64,000 nucleotides of DNA from Flavobacterium shii (GTDB taxonomy: Bacteria; Bacteroidota; Bacteroidia; Flavobacteriales; Flavobacteriaceae): positions 124,001 through 188,000 of the forward strand of contig NZ_JAOZEW010000003.1 of NCBI RefSeq assembly GCF_025847235.1, given 5' to 3'. Of this stretch, positions 1 through 8,701 are shown piece after piece. Numbering within the stretch: position 1 is the first letter of the stretch; the number at the start of each line of letters is the position of its first letter. The notes under the pieces are model-generated. The model saw nothing but the letters and a program-made list of their open reading frames with translations, was not told where the DNA came from and searched no databases. Position numbers and translations under genes: made by a program.

Positions 1-2
1 CA

Positions 3-98
3 TCTTTGCAAAACTTATTAAAAACTAATCCTGAAAATGGCTTGGAAGCTTGGAAAATCTATAGAGAAAATTTGCCAACAACAATTTTATGCAAATAA
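3..98 (+). pseudogene. C-terminal end of a partial ORF resembling a polymorphic-toxin pre-toxin segment
   Basis: An open frame enters from the left edge and stops at 96-98 after 31 residues. It contains NPENGLEAWKIYREN, which resembles the xPExxxAWxxL segment preceding the nuclease domain in the next secreted ORF (residues 53-63, SPEIFKAWNLL). Such AW-containing linkers commonly precede toxin domains in Bacteroidota polymorphic toxins. Here the frame ends about 10 residues later with no room for a toxin domain, so this is probably a truncated toxin or orphan cassette. The rest lies outside the window, so the true length is unknown. Confidence 0.45.
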
Positions 99-104
99 AT
101 TATT

Positions 105-509
105 ATGAATAAAATTTCAATTATAAAAAAAATACAATTGGGAGAAAATACTTTTCCAATTGAAAATCCTTATTCTCAACTAAGTTTTAGCTTCTATTGT
201 GCAAAAGGAGGAATAAAGCACCAAACTATTCTATCAATAGAAACATCATTTTTATTAAATTCGTTGATAGATAGTGGTCAGATTGATAATACTGTTTTAG
301 CTCAAAATGAAATAGATAAATTGCAAAACTTGGAGGATAAAAAAAGAGATTTCCCATATAGGTATCAAATATTTAATCCCGAAGAATGTCATAATACTTA
401 TCTCCTCATCTTTGATATTTATGAATACAGAGGATATTACAGTTGTACTGTGTATGGAGTTTTACAAATCGAATCAACAATTTTAATTAATGACTATGAA
501 AAGAATTAA
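105..509 (+). CDS. Small cytosolic protein of unknown function, possible immunity protein
   Basis: 134 residues with no signal peptide or membrane segment. I do not recognise the family. It starts 6 bp after the preceding truncated ORF and overlaps the start of the secreted nuclease gene by 20 bp (or 14 bp if that gene starts at 496), so the genes are probably co-transcribed. Its place between a toxin-like remnant and a toxin gene suggests an immunity protein for the broken upstream toxin. That is inference from position only. Confidence 0.6.
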   Translation: MNKISIIKKIQLGENTFPIENPYSQLSFSFYCAKGGIKHQTILSIETSFLLNSLIDSGQIDNTVLAQNEIDKLQNLEDKKRDFPYRYQIFNPEECHNTYLLIFDIYEYRGYYSCTVYGVLQIESTILINDYEKN

Positions 510-1488
510 TAAATTTATATTAGCGTTACTTTTTGTTTTCTCTGTAGTACAATTATATCCAAATTCAAACGCTACAGAGTGTCCTATAGTTTCATTAGCA
601 AATGATATATCCATTTCTGGTACTGAATTCAAAGCTTTAATTCAAAGTCCAGAGATTTTCAAAGCATGGAATCTATTAAATACTGAATCTCCTGCTATTC
701 GAACTAATATTGAAGAGCTTAAATTAGTTTCAAAAAACTTAGATGAAATCAATAAGGCTGGCGGCTATTTAAAATGGAAGGCAACTATTAAAAAAAGTTT
801 AGTTCCATCCTCCCTCATTACAAAAATAACAGAAAACGGAGCGCAAAAATTAAAAGCTTGGACAGAGAGTAAGAACATAACGTACAAACCGCGTGTAGGC
901 GAAAGTATATCAGGGGCATCTGTCGAAGCTAAAATATTTGATGATTTAGAAAGCATTATTGACAATAAAAAAGTTCTGGAAACCTTAGAGGATGAACAAG
1001 GTAGATTATTATTTGTACTAGAAAGACCAGGACAAACTCATCAAGTTCTAACATTGCATCCTACAAATTCTGGAGAATTTAAAATGACTATGTTTCAACC
1101 TGCATATAATCCAAATTTAAATCCTAACATATCTGTTCTTCCAAGTACTAACAAGCTCGTTCCAGATTATAAAGGAACCCGATACATGCATCCCGACAAT
1201 ACAGCTTACCTGGCTAAAAATAATGGAAAAGGAATACTAATAGAAATGCAGGGAACAAGAGCTAAAGATTTTAGTGAGTCATTCAAAAAACTCGGAATTA
1301 AGGCTAGTGAAGCAACTGATTATACTTGGCACCATATGGATGATTTTCAAATTATCGATGGAAAACCATATTGTACAATGCAATTAGTATTAAGTGAAGG
1401 ACACGGTGGTAGTGGCATTACTGGTATGGCACACTCTGGCTCTGTTGCACAATGGAAAGCATATTTCGGAATTACTATATATCCATAA
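490..1488 (+). CDS. Secreted polymorphic toxin with C-terminal WHH-type HNH/Endo VII nuclease domain
   Basis: 332 residues. The N-terminus (about residues 4-28) is a Sec-type signal peptide, basic then hydrophobic and ending near SNA. Residues about 50-100 form the pre-toxin segment with AWNLL and GGYLKWK, common in Bacteroidota toxins. The C-terminal domain has the WHH signature YTWHHMDDF (W280, H281, H282), then TMQLVLSEGH (H305) and AHSGS (H315), the pattern of WHH nucleases in the HNH/Endo VII superfamily, which are expected to cut DNA. It lacks Rhs, VgrG or type IX sorting domains and is short for a polymorphic toxin, so export would rely on the signal peptide alone. A SUKH-type immunity gene follows 3 bp downstream. 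ATG 496 is an alternative start. Confidence 0.82.
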   Translation: MTMKRINKFILALLFVFSVVQLYPNSNATECPIVSLANDISISGTEFKALIQSPEIFKAWNLLNTESPAIRTNIEELKLVSKNLDEINKAGGYLKWKATIKKSLVPSSLITKITENGAQKLKAWTESKNITYKPRVGESISGASVEAKIFDDLESIIDNKKVLETLEDEQGRLLFVLERPGQTHQVLTLHPTNSGEFKMTMFQPAYNPNLNPNISVLPSTNKLVPDYKGTRYMHPDNTAYLAKNNGKGILIEMQGTRAKDFSESFKKLGIKASEATDYTWHHMDDFQIIDGKPYCTMQLVLSEGHGGSGITGMAHSGSVAQWKAYFGITIYP

Positions 1489-1491
1489 AAA

Positions 1492-1920
1492 ATGAGAAAA
1501 TTAAATCTATATCCAAGAATGGGTGACTCAAATATGAGACACATCGAAAGTATCATTAGTGAAAAACTACCTGAATATTTTAAGGATTTTCTAAAACTAA
1601 ACGGAGGATTGAGTCATTATGAAAGATATTTTATAGATCATGACAAAACTGTCTGGGAAGTTAAAAATTATTTAAACTATTCTGATTTATTTAAACTTAC
1701 TGAGGAGTTTCTTAAAAATTATCATCGTAAACTTGTTCCTTTTGCTTTAGATATGGGAGGATGGCATTTTTGCTTATGTCTAGATGAAGGTCCAGATTAT
1801 GAAACCATCTTAGTTAACCGCTGGACAGATTATCTTCCTGAAGAACAATTTTTAAAAATTGCAGATAATTTTGAAGATTTTGTGAATAGCCTAAAGATTG
1901 AAGAAGAAATAAATTTATAA
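1492..1920 (+). CDS. SMI1/KNR4 (SUKH) family immunity protein
   Basis: 142 residues with no signal peptide. The pattern LPEYFKDFLKLNGG near the N-terminus, PFALDMGGWHFCLCLDE in the middle and a late helix LKIADNFEDFVNSL matches the SUKH fold (the SYD/SMI1-KNR4 superfamily), a standard immunity partner of nuclease toxins including WHH nucleases. The gene begins 3 bp after the nuclease stop, the usual toxin-immunity order. The start may be ATG 1492 or the in-frame ATGs at 1519 or 1534, since the SUKH core starts only around residue 17. It probably acts in the cytoplasm by binding the nuclease. Confidence 0.8.
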   Translation: MRKLNLYPRMGDSNMRHIESIISEKLPEYFKDFLKLNGGLSHYERYFIDHDKTVWEVKNYLNYSDLFKLTEEFLKNYHRKLVPFALDMGGWHFCLCLDEGPDYETILVNRWTDYLPEEQFLKIADNFEDFVNSLKIEEEINL

Positions 1921-2137
1921 TAATTTATACAATTCTCATGATACTTTACTTAAAATTCAAATTATTAAATTCCCTCGCTGACGAAGTCTCCCGACTTCAT
2001 AACGACAACGATAGGCTACTAAATAGTTTAAAAGCATATTAAAATAGGTACAAAGTAGGGAAACCTTCACTTAGTATAGCTTCACCATACCAATAAAATT
2101 TAAAAAAACAAGCCAACTCTCCTACCCCTTAAAACAT

Positions 2138-2167
2138 AAAAAACTCCAGATATCTCTGGAGTTTTTC
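2138..2167. terminator. Bidirectional rho-independent terminator
   Basis: A 9-bp perfect stem (2142-2150 with 2155-2163) and a TATC loop, flanked by A-runs on the left and T-runs on the right. It sits between the toxin/immunity locus and the convergent cysteine-synthase-like gene and can serve both. The 1921-2137 stretch holds no ORF, only a short GAAGTC/GACTTC hairpin near 1983-1998. Confidence 0.75.
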
Positions 2168-2189
2168 TATATATAAAACAATATTTTAT

Positions 2190-3230
2190 CTACTTTACAA
2201 ATTCTATTTTCTGAACTTCTTCTTCGTTTACACTATCAAAGAAGCCTTGTTCATTCATCCAATCATCGCTAAATACTTTACTCATGTAACGCGAACCGTG
2301 ATCAGGAAATATTGCTATTATATTACTATCTTTTGTAAACTCACCTTCTTCTGCATATTGTTTAATCGCTTGCATTACCGCTCCAGATGTATATCCTACA
2401 AATAAACCTTCTTTTCTGGTAATTTCTCTTGCCGAGTGAGCACTTTCTTCATCGGTAACTTTTATAAACTTATCGATAATATCAAAATCTGTAGCCGAAG
2501 GGATAAGATTTTTACCTAAACCTTCTATTCGGTAAGGATAAATTTCTTTATTGTCGAATTCTCTTGTTTCGTGGTATTTTTTTAATACCGATCCAAAAGC
2601 ATCAACACCTAGAATACGAATATTTGGATTTTGCTCTTTTAAGAATTTTGCAGTTCCCGAGATTGTTCCTCCAGTTCCGCTACAAGCAACAAGATGTGTA
2701 ATCTGTCCTTTTGTTTGTTCCCAAATTTCTGGTCCTGTGCTGTTATAATGCGCATCAACATTTAATTGATTAAAATATTGATTAATATAAACCGAACCTT
2801 TAGTTTCCTCATGCAATCTTTTGGCAACATTATAATAAGAACGCTCATCATCTGCAGAAACGTGAGCAGGGCAAACATATACTTTGGCTCCTAAACTACG
2901 TAACATGTCGATTTTATCTTTGGATGATTTTGAGCTAACAGCAAGAATGCAATTATATCCTTTTATAATGCTTACCATTGCTAAGCTAAAACCTGTGTTG
3001 CCCGAAGTAGTTTCGATAATTGTATCTCCCGGAGATAAAATCCCTCTCTTTTCGGCCTCTTCAATAATATATAATGCGATTCTATCTTTTGAGGAATGTC
3101 CCGGATTAAAAGCTTCTACCTTTGCGTAGAAATTACCTTCTAACTCTTCGGTGATTTTATTTAGTTTAATAAGCGGGGTATTGCCTATTAATTCTAAAAC
3201 GTTGTTGTAAGCATTTATTTCTTCTTTCAT
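2190..3230 (-). CDS. PLP-dependent cysteine synthase / cystathionine beta-synthase-like enzyme
   Basis: 346 residues from the ATG at 3230. A fold-type II PLP enzyme: NTPLIKLNK at the N-terminus, the Schiff-base lysine in GHSSKDRIA, the TSGNTG substrate loop and the [12 protein letters not shown] phosphate-binding loop. It is longer than CysM and resembles stand-alone CBS-type enzymes without Bateman domains. It probably makes cysteine or cystathionine from an activated serine. No serine acetyltransferase is adjacent; cysE and cysM lie together near 55 kb, so this paralogue may act in transsulfuration. The longer frame to 3290 begins with TTG and overlaps a TAAATTTG -7-like element at 3279-3286, so I chose ATG 3230. 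Confidence 0.85.
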   Translation of the reverse strand: MKEEINAYNNVLELIGNTPLIKLNKITEELEGNFYAKVEAFNPGHSSKDRIALYIIEEAEKRGILSPGDTIIETTSGNTGFSLAMVSIIKGYNCILAVSSKSSKDKIDMLRSLGAKVYVCPAHVSADDERSYYNVAKRLHEETKGSVYINQYFNQLNVDAHYNSTGPEIWEQTKGQITHLVACSGTGGTISGTAKFLKEQNPNIRILGVDAFGSVLKKYHETREFDNKEIYPYRIEGLGKNLIPSATDFDIIDKFIKVTDEESAHSAREITRKEGLFVGYTSGAVMQAIKQYAEEGEFTKDSNIIAIFPDHGSRYMSKVFSDDWMNEQGFFDSVNEEEVQKIEFVK

Positions 3231-3301
3231 AAAAAAATAGTTAATCAAGGGTATTTTTAAATTAACCTTGACAGGTTGCAAATTTAACAAAAAAAATCTA
3301 A

Positions 3302-5362
3302 TTAGATTTTAATTTTCTCTAAATCTAATAAAAAACTAAACTCTTTGGCAAGTTCCTTAAGGGCTTCAAAACGCCCGGAAGCACCGCCATGACCCGCATC
3401 CATGTTCGTATTTAAGAATAATAAATTATCATTAGTTTTTTTATTTCTTAATTTCGCGACCCATTTAGCTGGTTCCCAATATTGCACCTGAGAATCATGT
3501 AACCCAGTAGAAATGTACATATTAGGGTATTTTTGAGCAGTTATGTTGTCATATGGGGAATAAGACAACATATAATCATAATATTTCTTCGTATTGGGAT
3601 TTCCCCACTCATCATACTCTCCAGTAGTTAACGGAATAGTATCATCTAACATTGTGGTCATGACATCAACAAACGGTACCTGAGCAATTACACCATTGTA
3701 TAATTCCGGAGCCCAATTCACGATAACGCCCATCAAAAGCCCACCTGCAGAACCTCCCTCGGCATATAAATGCTCTGGTGAAGTATATTTTTGGTCAATC
3801 ACATATTTAGAGCAATCGATAAAATCTGTAAATGTATTCTTCTTTTTTAAGAGTTTTCCATCTTCATACCATTGTCTCCCTAAGTCCTCTCCTCCACGGA
3901 TATGCGCTATTGCAAAAACAAAACCTCTGTCAAGTAATGATAATCGTGTTGACGAAAAATAAGTATCCATTGTGATTCCGTATGAACCGTAGGCATAAAG
4001 CAATAATGGGTTTTTACCATTTTTTTCCAATCCTTTACGGTAAACCATAGAAATTGGCACTTTTACACCATCGGCGGCAGGAGCCCAAATGCGTTCTTCG
4101 ATATAATTATTTTTATCAAATTTTCCTCCCAAAACCTGTTGCTCTTTTAGAACTTCTTTGGTTTTCGTCTTCATATTAAAATCAATAATCGAAGATGGAG
4201 TTGCTAATGATTGATAGCTATAACGTAAAATATCGGTATCAAAATCAATATTTGTAGTAGTAAAAGCACTGTAAGTTTCACTTCCAAAAGGCAAATAATA
4301 ATCAGGTTCATCATTCCAAGGCATAATTCGGATGTGGTTTAAACCATTCGAACGCTCTTCTACAACCAAATAGTTTTTGAAAATTTCAATGTCTTCTAAT
4401 AAAACATCTTCTCTATGCGGAATAAGATCTTTCCAATTCTTCTTCCCAGTTGCATTTTCAGGCGTTTTCATCAACTTAAAGTTCGTAGCCTTATCTTTAT
4501 TGGTCAGGATGTAAAAATGATCCTCATAATGCGAAATACTATATTCTAAACCACGAACTCGAGGTTGAAACACAGTGAACTCTCCATCAGGATTATCAGA
4601 ATTTAAAATTCTATATTCAGTAGTTAATGTACTTCCTGAACCAATTACAATATATTTACGTGATTTTTCTTTACCTACAGACACATTAAAAGTATCATCG
4701 GTTTCTTCAAAAACTAAAATATCAGTAGCAGAGTCTGTATTTAATTTATGTTTAAAAACTTTATCAGAACGCAAGGTAACCTCATCTTGCTTGGTATAAA
4801 AGATAGTCTTATTATCATTTGCCCAAACAGAACTTCCTGTAGCATTTTCGATTTTATCCGAAAGAATTTCTCCTGTCTCCAGATTTTTTATCTGAATCGT
4901 ATAAATTCTTCTTCCTACAATATCCAATCCAAAACTTATGAATTTATTATCCGGACTTATACTCAATCCGCCTAATTTAAAATAAGTATACCCTACCGCT
5001 AATTCATTACAATTGAATAAAATTTCTTCATCGGCAGTTAAACTTCCTTTTTTTCGGGAATAAATTGGGTAATCCTTACCAGTTTCAAAACGGGTAATGT
5101 AATAATACCCATTATAAAAATAAGGAACCGACTCATCATCTTCCTTAATTCTGGCTTTCATTTCCTCATACAATGCCTTCTGGAAATCTTTAGTATGTTC
5201 GGTCATACTTTCGTAATAAGCATTTTCCTGATTCAGATAGTCAATAACTTCAGGGTTTTCCCTGTCATTCAACCAAAAATAATTATCAATTCTAACTTCT
5301 TTATGTTTTTTTAATGACTTAGGAATTTCTTTAGCTATGGGGGCAGCAATCTTATTTGGCAT
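3302..5362 (-). CDS. ptrB: Oligopeptidase B (S9A prolyl-oligopeptidase family serine peptidase)
   Basis: 686 residues, the length of E. coli oligopeptidase B. The N-terminal half is a beta-propeller cap. The C-terminal alpha/beta hydrolase has the nucleophile S538 in GGSAGG, D623 in TGLHDSQV and H658 in AGHGG, the same spacing as the E. coli triad. It cleaves short peptides after basic residues in the cytosol. The N-terminus ([15 protein letters not shown]) is not a signal peptide. A perfect -7 element TATTTTTG lies on the minus strand at 5400-5393. It ends 71 bp upstream of the cysteine-synthase-like gene's start, which it may be transcribed with. Confidence 0.9.
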   Translation of the reverse strand: MPNKIAAPIAKEIPKSLKKHKEVRIDNYFWLNDRENPEVIDYLNQENAYYESMTEHTKDFQKALYEEMKARIKEDDESVPYFYNGYYYITRFETGKDYPIYSRKKGSLTADEEILFNCNELAVGYTYFKLGGLSISPDNKFISFGLDIVGRRIYTIQIKNLETGEILSDKIENATGSSVWANDNKTIFYTKQDEVTLRSDKVFKHKLNTDSATDILVFEETDDTFNVSVGKEKSRKYIVIGSGSTLTTEYRILNSDNPDGEFTVFQPRVRGLEYSISHYEDHFYILTNKDKATNFKLMKTPENATGKKNWKDLIPHREDVLLEDIEIFKNYLVVEERSNGLNHIRIMPWNDEPDYYLPFGSETYSAFTTTNIDFDTDILRYSYQSLATPSSIIDFNMKTKTKEVLKEQQVLGGKFDKNNYIEERIWAPAADGVKVPISMVYRKGLEKNGKNPLLLYAYGSYGITMDTYFSSTRLSLLDRGFVFAIAHIRGGEDLGRQWYEDGKLLKKKNTFTDFIDCSKYVIDQKYTSPEHLYAEGGSAGGLLMGVIVNWAPELYNGVIAQVPFVDVMTTMLDDTIPLTTGEYDEWGNPNTKKYYDYMLSYSPYDNITAQKYPNMYISTGLHDSQVQYWEPAKWVAKLRNKKTNDNLLFLNTNMDAGHGGASGRFEALKELAKEFSFLLDLEKIKI

Positions 5363-5499
5363 TTTTTGAATTTTAATTTTAAAATGAATTTACAAAAATA
5401 ACATAAACGAACGGGTAACTAATTGCTTTTTTATCTAATTAACACTGATTTTAGAAATTGAATTAGTAATTTCGTTGCATAATTTAAAAACAACCGAAA

Positions 5500-5820
5500 A
5501 TGGATTTAATGGGAATGATGGGAAAACTTAAAGAAACCCAACAAAAAATTGAAGATACAAAAAAACGTTTGGATACGGTTTTAATAGATGAACAAAGTGC
5601 TGATGGATTATTAAAAGTCACTTTGACAGCTAACCGAAAAATAAAATCAATTACAATTGCTGATTCTTTACTGGAAGATAAAGAACAACTAGAAGATTAT
5701 CTAATTGTGACATTAAACAAAGCAATCGAAAAAGCTACAGATGTTAACCAAACGGAACTTGACGCTGTTGCAAAAATGGACATGCCGATGATTCCAGGAA
5801 TGGATGACCTTTTTAAATAA
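5500..5820 (+). CDS. YbaB/EbfC family nucleoid-associated DNA-binding protein
   Basis: 106 residues: N-terminal helix rich in Met/Lys/Gln ([21 protein letters not shown]), central beta strands with [14 protein letters not shown], and a C-terminal helix followed by the family's Met/Pro-rich tail ([12 protein letters not shown]). The family forms dimers that bind DNA and bends or coats the nucleoid. Unlike in many bacteria it is not next to dnaX or recR here. It is divergent from oligopeptidase B. Confidence 0.85.
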   Translation: MDLMGMMGKLKETQQKIEDTKKRLDTVLIDEQSADGLLKVTLTANRKIKSITIADSLLEDKEQLEDYLIVTLNKAIEKATDVNQTELDAVAKMDMPMIPGMDDLFK

Positions 5821-5960
5821 AAAGATTCAAAGCCGCAAAGATTCAAAGGTTTCTGATTTTGTAAACTTGAACTTTATAACCAAAAAAAGAGGTGCAATTG
5901 TACCTCTTTTTTTTAAACCTTTGTTCCTCTGTACCTTTTTTTAAACCTTTGAACCTTCTT
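5821..5960. repeat. CAAAG-unit inverted intergenic repeat, copy 1, with central terminator
   Basis: The left arm carries ATTCAAAG / CCGCAAAG / ATTCAAAG units at about an 8-bp period. The right arm (5917-5960) carries the opposite units (CTTTG, CCTTTG). Between them lies a hairpin with arms GAGGTGCAAT/ATTGTACCTC-like and A/T tracts (about 5882-5914) that would terminate the ybaB and threonine aldolase transcripts. Similar elements occur at 56524-56600 and 61952-62056. Confidence 0.6.
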
Positions 5961-6980
5961 TTAAAACTTCTGAAGCGTTTCCAAAACATAAGTATGCATT
6001 ACTTGTCTATAATCAAGATGTGTTACAATTCGGAGTTTCCCCTGCCCCATTGAGCTTATTGAGATATTCTTTTGTTTTAATTTTTCTATAAGAACTTGCT
6101 CACTAAAATTAGGTTGTAAAGAAAAAATTAAAATATTTGTTTCCACAGGTTCTATTGATGCAACCCAATGTTTAGTACTTAAAACTGCTGCAATCTCTTT
6201 GGCTCGACGATGATCATCTGCCAATCTTTCTAAATTATTTTCTAAGGCAAAAATTGCAGCTGCTGCCAAATAACCAACCTGACGCATTCCTCCACCCAAT
6301 ATTTTTCGGATTCTCAAAGCTCTTTTAATATCTGCTTTAGTCCCTAATAACATTGAACCAATTGGAGCACCTAATCCTTTAGAAAAACAAACCGAAATAG
6401 TATCGAATATTTGTCCGAATTCTTTAGGATCTTGCCTTCTGGCTACTAAAGCATTCCAAATTCGAGCACCATCCATGTGGAATTTTAAATTATTAGCATC
6501 GCAAACTTGCTTTATTTTCTTTAAATCTTCAATTTCATAACATGCACCTCCACCTTTATTAGTTGTGTTTTCAATGCATACCAGACTAGTTAAAGGACTA
6601 TGATAAAACTCAGGATCATTAATTGCTGCAGCAACCTGCTCGGCAGTAATCATTCCACGATTCCCATCCAATAAACAGCATGAAACGCCGCTATTAAATG
6701 AAACTCCTCCTCCTTCATAATGATATACGTGAGCATATTTATCGGCAATTAATTGTTCGCCTGGTTGTGTATGTAATTTTATTGCGGTTTGATTTGCCAT
6801 GGTTCCAGATGGAAAGAACAACCCTGCCTCCATACCAAACATCGCTGCTACTCCAGCTTCTAGTTCGATAACAGTTGGGTCCTGCTTGTAAACATCATCT
6901 CCTACCTGAGCATTGAACATGTATTGTAACATTTCAATACTGGGCTTAGTGATGGTATCGCTAATTAAATTTATTTCCAT
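5961..6980 (-). CDS. ltaE: Low-specificity L-threonine aldolase (beta-eliminating lyase family)
   Basis: 339 residues, usual length. Fold-type I PLP enzyme: N-terminal SDTITKPS and VGDDVYKQDPT, FPSGTMANQTA for PLP phosphate binding, MDGARIWNA with the Asp that contacts the pyridine nitrogen, and the Schiff-base Lys in SVCFSKGLGAPIGS. It splits L-threonine or L-allo-threonine into glycine and acetaldehyde. A minus-strand -7 element TAATTTTG lies at 7022-7015 inside the first copy of a duplicated leader. Confidence 0.88.
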   Translation of the reverse strand: MEINLISDTITKPSIEMLQYMFNAQVGDDVYKQDPTVIELEAGVAAMFGMEAGLFFPSGTMANQTAIKLHTQPGEQLIADKYAHVYHYEGGGVSFNSGVSCCLLDGNRGMITAEQVAAAINDPEFYHSPLTSLVCIENTTNKGGGACYEIEDLKKIKQVCDANNLKFHMDGARIWNALVARRQDPKEFGQIFDTISVCFSKGLGAPIGSMLLGTKADIKRALRIRKILGGGMRQVGYLAAAAIFALENNLERLADDHRRAKEIAAVLSTKHWVASIEPVETNILIFSLQPNFSEQVLIEKLKQKNISISSMGQGKLRIVTHLDYRQVMHTYVLETLQKF

Positions 6981-6982
6981 AT

Positions 6983-7132
6983 TCTAAAAAACTATATCCT
7001 TATTTTTTATAAAACAAAATTACGTATTACTAATAGTTATTTTGGGCAAGTTTTAATAAAATTTAACTTGTGAATAACATCAGAACCAAATTAACGTAAT
7101 ATTTATAAAAAACATATAAAACTAACATTATA
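6983..7132. repeat. Duplicated leader, copy A (upstream of ltaE)
   Basis: About 150 bp that recurs diverged at 7399-7551. Shared blocks include ACAAAATTACGT, CTAATAG, TGAATAACATCAGAA and GCGTAATATTTATAAAAA-like (copy A has ACGTAATATTTATAAAAA). The offset between copies is about 416-420 bp. Copy A holds the ltaE promoter on the minus strand. The 266 bp between the copies (7133-7398) contains no ORF or recognisable element. Confidence 0.75.
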
Positions 7133-7398
7133 GTTTTGAATTAAATTTAAAATTGATCAACTATTTTCAAAATATCATATTTACTAAAAAAACAACACTA
7201 TCCACTTAACGAGGATAATTACTTGAGGTTTTAGAACCAAAAAGTAATACATATAAGTAAAACAAGTCTTAATCTCTATTTATTTCAGAATGCAATTTTG
7301 AAAAATCATTCTTACATAAGTTCTATATACGCATACACTCCATGATATAAACCTAAAAAACAAATCTTTAACATTCTTTCAATCCAATTAAATTAATT

Positions 7399-7551
7399 TC
7401 TAAATTATAAAAACTATATGTTATTTTTGTCCAACAAAATTACGTTTTTACTAATAGCTCTTTTAGACAACTTTTATTAAAATCGAACTTCTGAATAACA
7501 TCAGAATTGAATTAGCGTAATATTTATAAAAACATAAAAACTACTATTAAT
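7399..7551. repeat. Duplicated leader, copy B (immediately upstream of prfB)
   Basis: Second copy of the 150-bp element, same orientation as copy A, ending 2 bp before the prfB ATG. It retains the minus-strand TAATTTTG -7 element (7442-7435) that serves ltaE in copy A, although no gene lies at this spacing here. The prfB leader therefore appears to be a duplication of ltaE upstream DNA, or the reverse. Confidence 0.72.
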
Positions 7552-7553
7552 TT

Positions 7554-8655
7554 ATGACAACTACCGAACAAATAAAAGGTATTGTAGAGCGCCTTGGTGC
7601 GTTGAGGAGGTATCTTTGACGTTGATGCCAAATTAATTGAAATTGCCAACGAAGAAGAAAAAACGTTTGCACCCGATTTTTGGAACAATGCAAAAGAGGC
7701 TGAGCTCATTGTAAAAAATCTAAGAAACAAGAAAAAATGGATCGAAGATTATAATAAAGCAATCGAACTTACCGATGAGTTACAGCTCGCCTATGATTTT
7801 TATAAAGAAGGAGGACTTTCTGCAGAAGAATTAGATGAGCATTTTAAAGCTACACAATTACATATTGAAAACATCGAATTCAAAAACATGCTTTCAGATG
7901 AAGGAGATAGCCTAAGCGCTGTAGTTCAGATTACTGCTGGTGCCGGTGGAACCGAAAGCTGTGATTGGGCTGGAATGCTTATGCGTATGTATATGATGTG
8001 GGGCGAAAGCTATGGTTACAAAATAAAAGAGCTTAACTTTCAGGCTGGTGAGGTTGCAGGTATAAAAACCGTTACTCTAGAGTTTGAAGGCGATTATTCT
8101 TTTGGTTATTTAAAAGGAGAAAATGGTGTACATCGTTTAGTTCGAATCTCCCCTTTTGATAGTAACGCCAAACGCCATACTTCATTTGCATCTGTTTATG
8201 TTTACCCTCTCGTAGATGATAGTATCGAAATTGACATTAATCCTGCCGACATCGAAATTACAACATCTCGTTCTAGTGGAGCCGGAGGACAAAATGTAAA
8301 TAAGGTAGAAACCAAAGTACAATTGGTACATAAACCAACAGGCATTCAAATTCAGTGTTCCGAAACAAGGTCCCAACAAGATAATAGACAACGTGCTATG
8401 CAAATGTTGCGATCTCAATTATACGAAATTGAATTAAAGAAACAACAAGCCCAACGTGCAGATATAGAAGCTGGGAAAATGAAAATCGAATGGGGTTCGC
8501 AGATACGTAATTATGTAATGCAACCTTATAAACTAGTTAAAGACGTTCGCACAGGTTATGAAACCAGTGATGTAGATGGTGTGATGAATGGTGAAATTGA
8601 CCCATTCTTAAAGGCTTTCCTTATGATGATGGGACAAAAAGAAGAAGAATCTTAG
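7554..8655 (+). CDS. prfB: Peptide chain release factor 2, expressed by programmed +1 frameshift
   Basis: Reading starts at ATG 7554, runs 21 codons to an in-frame TGA at 7617-7619, and continues in the +1 frame after skipping T7617 (coding 7554-7616 joined to 7618-8655). The product is 366 residues, the normal RF2 length. Downstream motifs are the SPF recognition tripeptide ([12 protein letters not shown]) and the catalytic GGQ loop ([13 protein letters not shown]). RF2 recognises UGA and UAA stops and releases the nascent peptide, and the internal UGA gives the classic autoregulation by RF2 level. ATG 7888 opens the longest uninterrupted frame but lies inside the conserved domain and is not the start. 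Confidence 0.95.
7604..7620 (+). promoter_or_regulatory. prfB programmed +1 frameshift signal
   Basis: GAGGAGG-TAT-CTT-TGA-C: an internal Shine-Dalgarno (AGGAGG, 7605-7610) three bases before the CTT slippery codon, then the in-frame TGA and a C, matching the E. coli prfB signal in layout. It stands out because ordinary starts in this window show no Shine-Dalgarno sequence. Confidence 0.95.
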
Positions 8656-8667
8656 TCAAAAATATCA

Positions 8668-8697
8668 AACCCGACAAATTAAAATGTCGGGTTTTTA
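8668..8697. terminator. Terminator between prfB and pldA
   Basis: Perfect stem AAACCCGACA / TGTCGGGTTT with an AATTAAAA loop followed by a T-rich run. It lies between the convergent ends of prfB and the phospholipase gene. Confidence 0.85.
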
Positions 8698-8701
8698 TTT
8701 A

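Noticed and set aside
1961..2060. A mobile-element remnant around the GAAGTC/GACTTC hairpin
   Set aside because: No second copy, flanking direct repeat or ORF is visible in the window.
8182..8418. Opposite-strand ORFs inside prfB and other genes (for example 11133-11502, 47619-48000, 59788-60156)
   Set aside because: They are antisense shadows of well-supported genes, with no recognisable domain and atypical composition.
7888..8655. prfB starting at ATG 7888, or prfB as a frameshifted pseudogene
   Set aside because: The upstream 21 codons plus the +1 frame restore a full-length RF2, and the frameshift signal is canonical, so this is programmed recoding and not damage.
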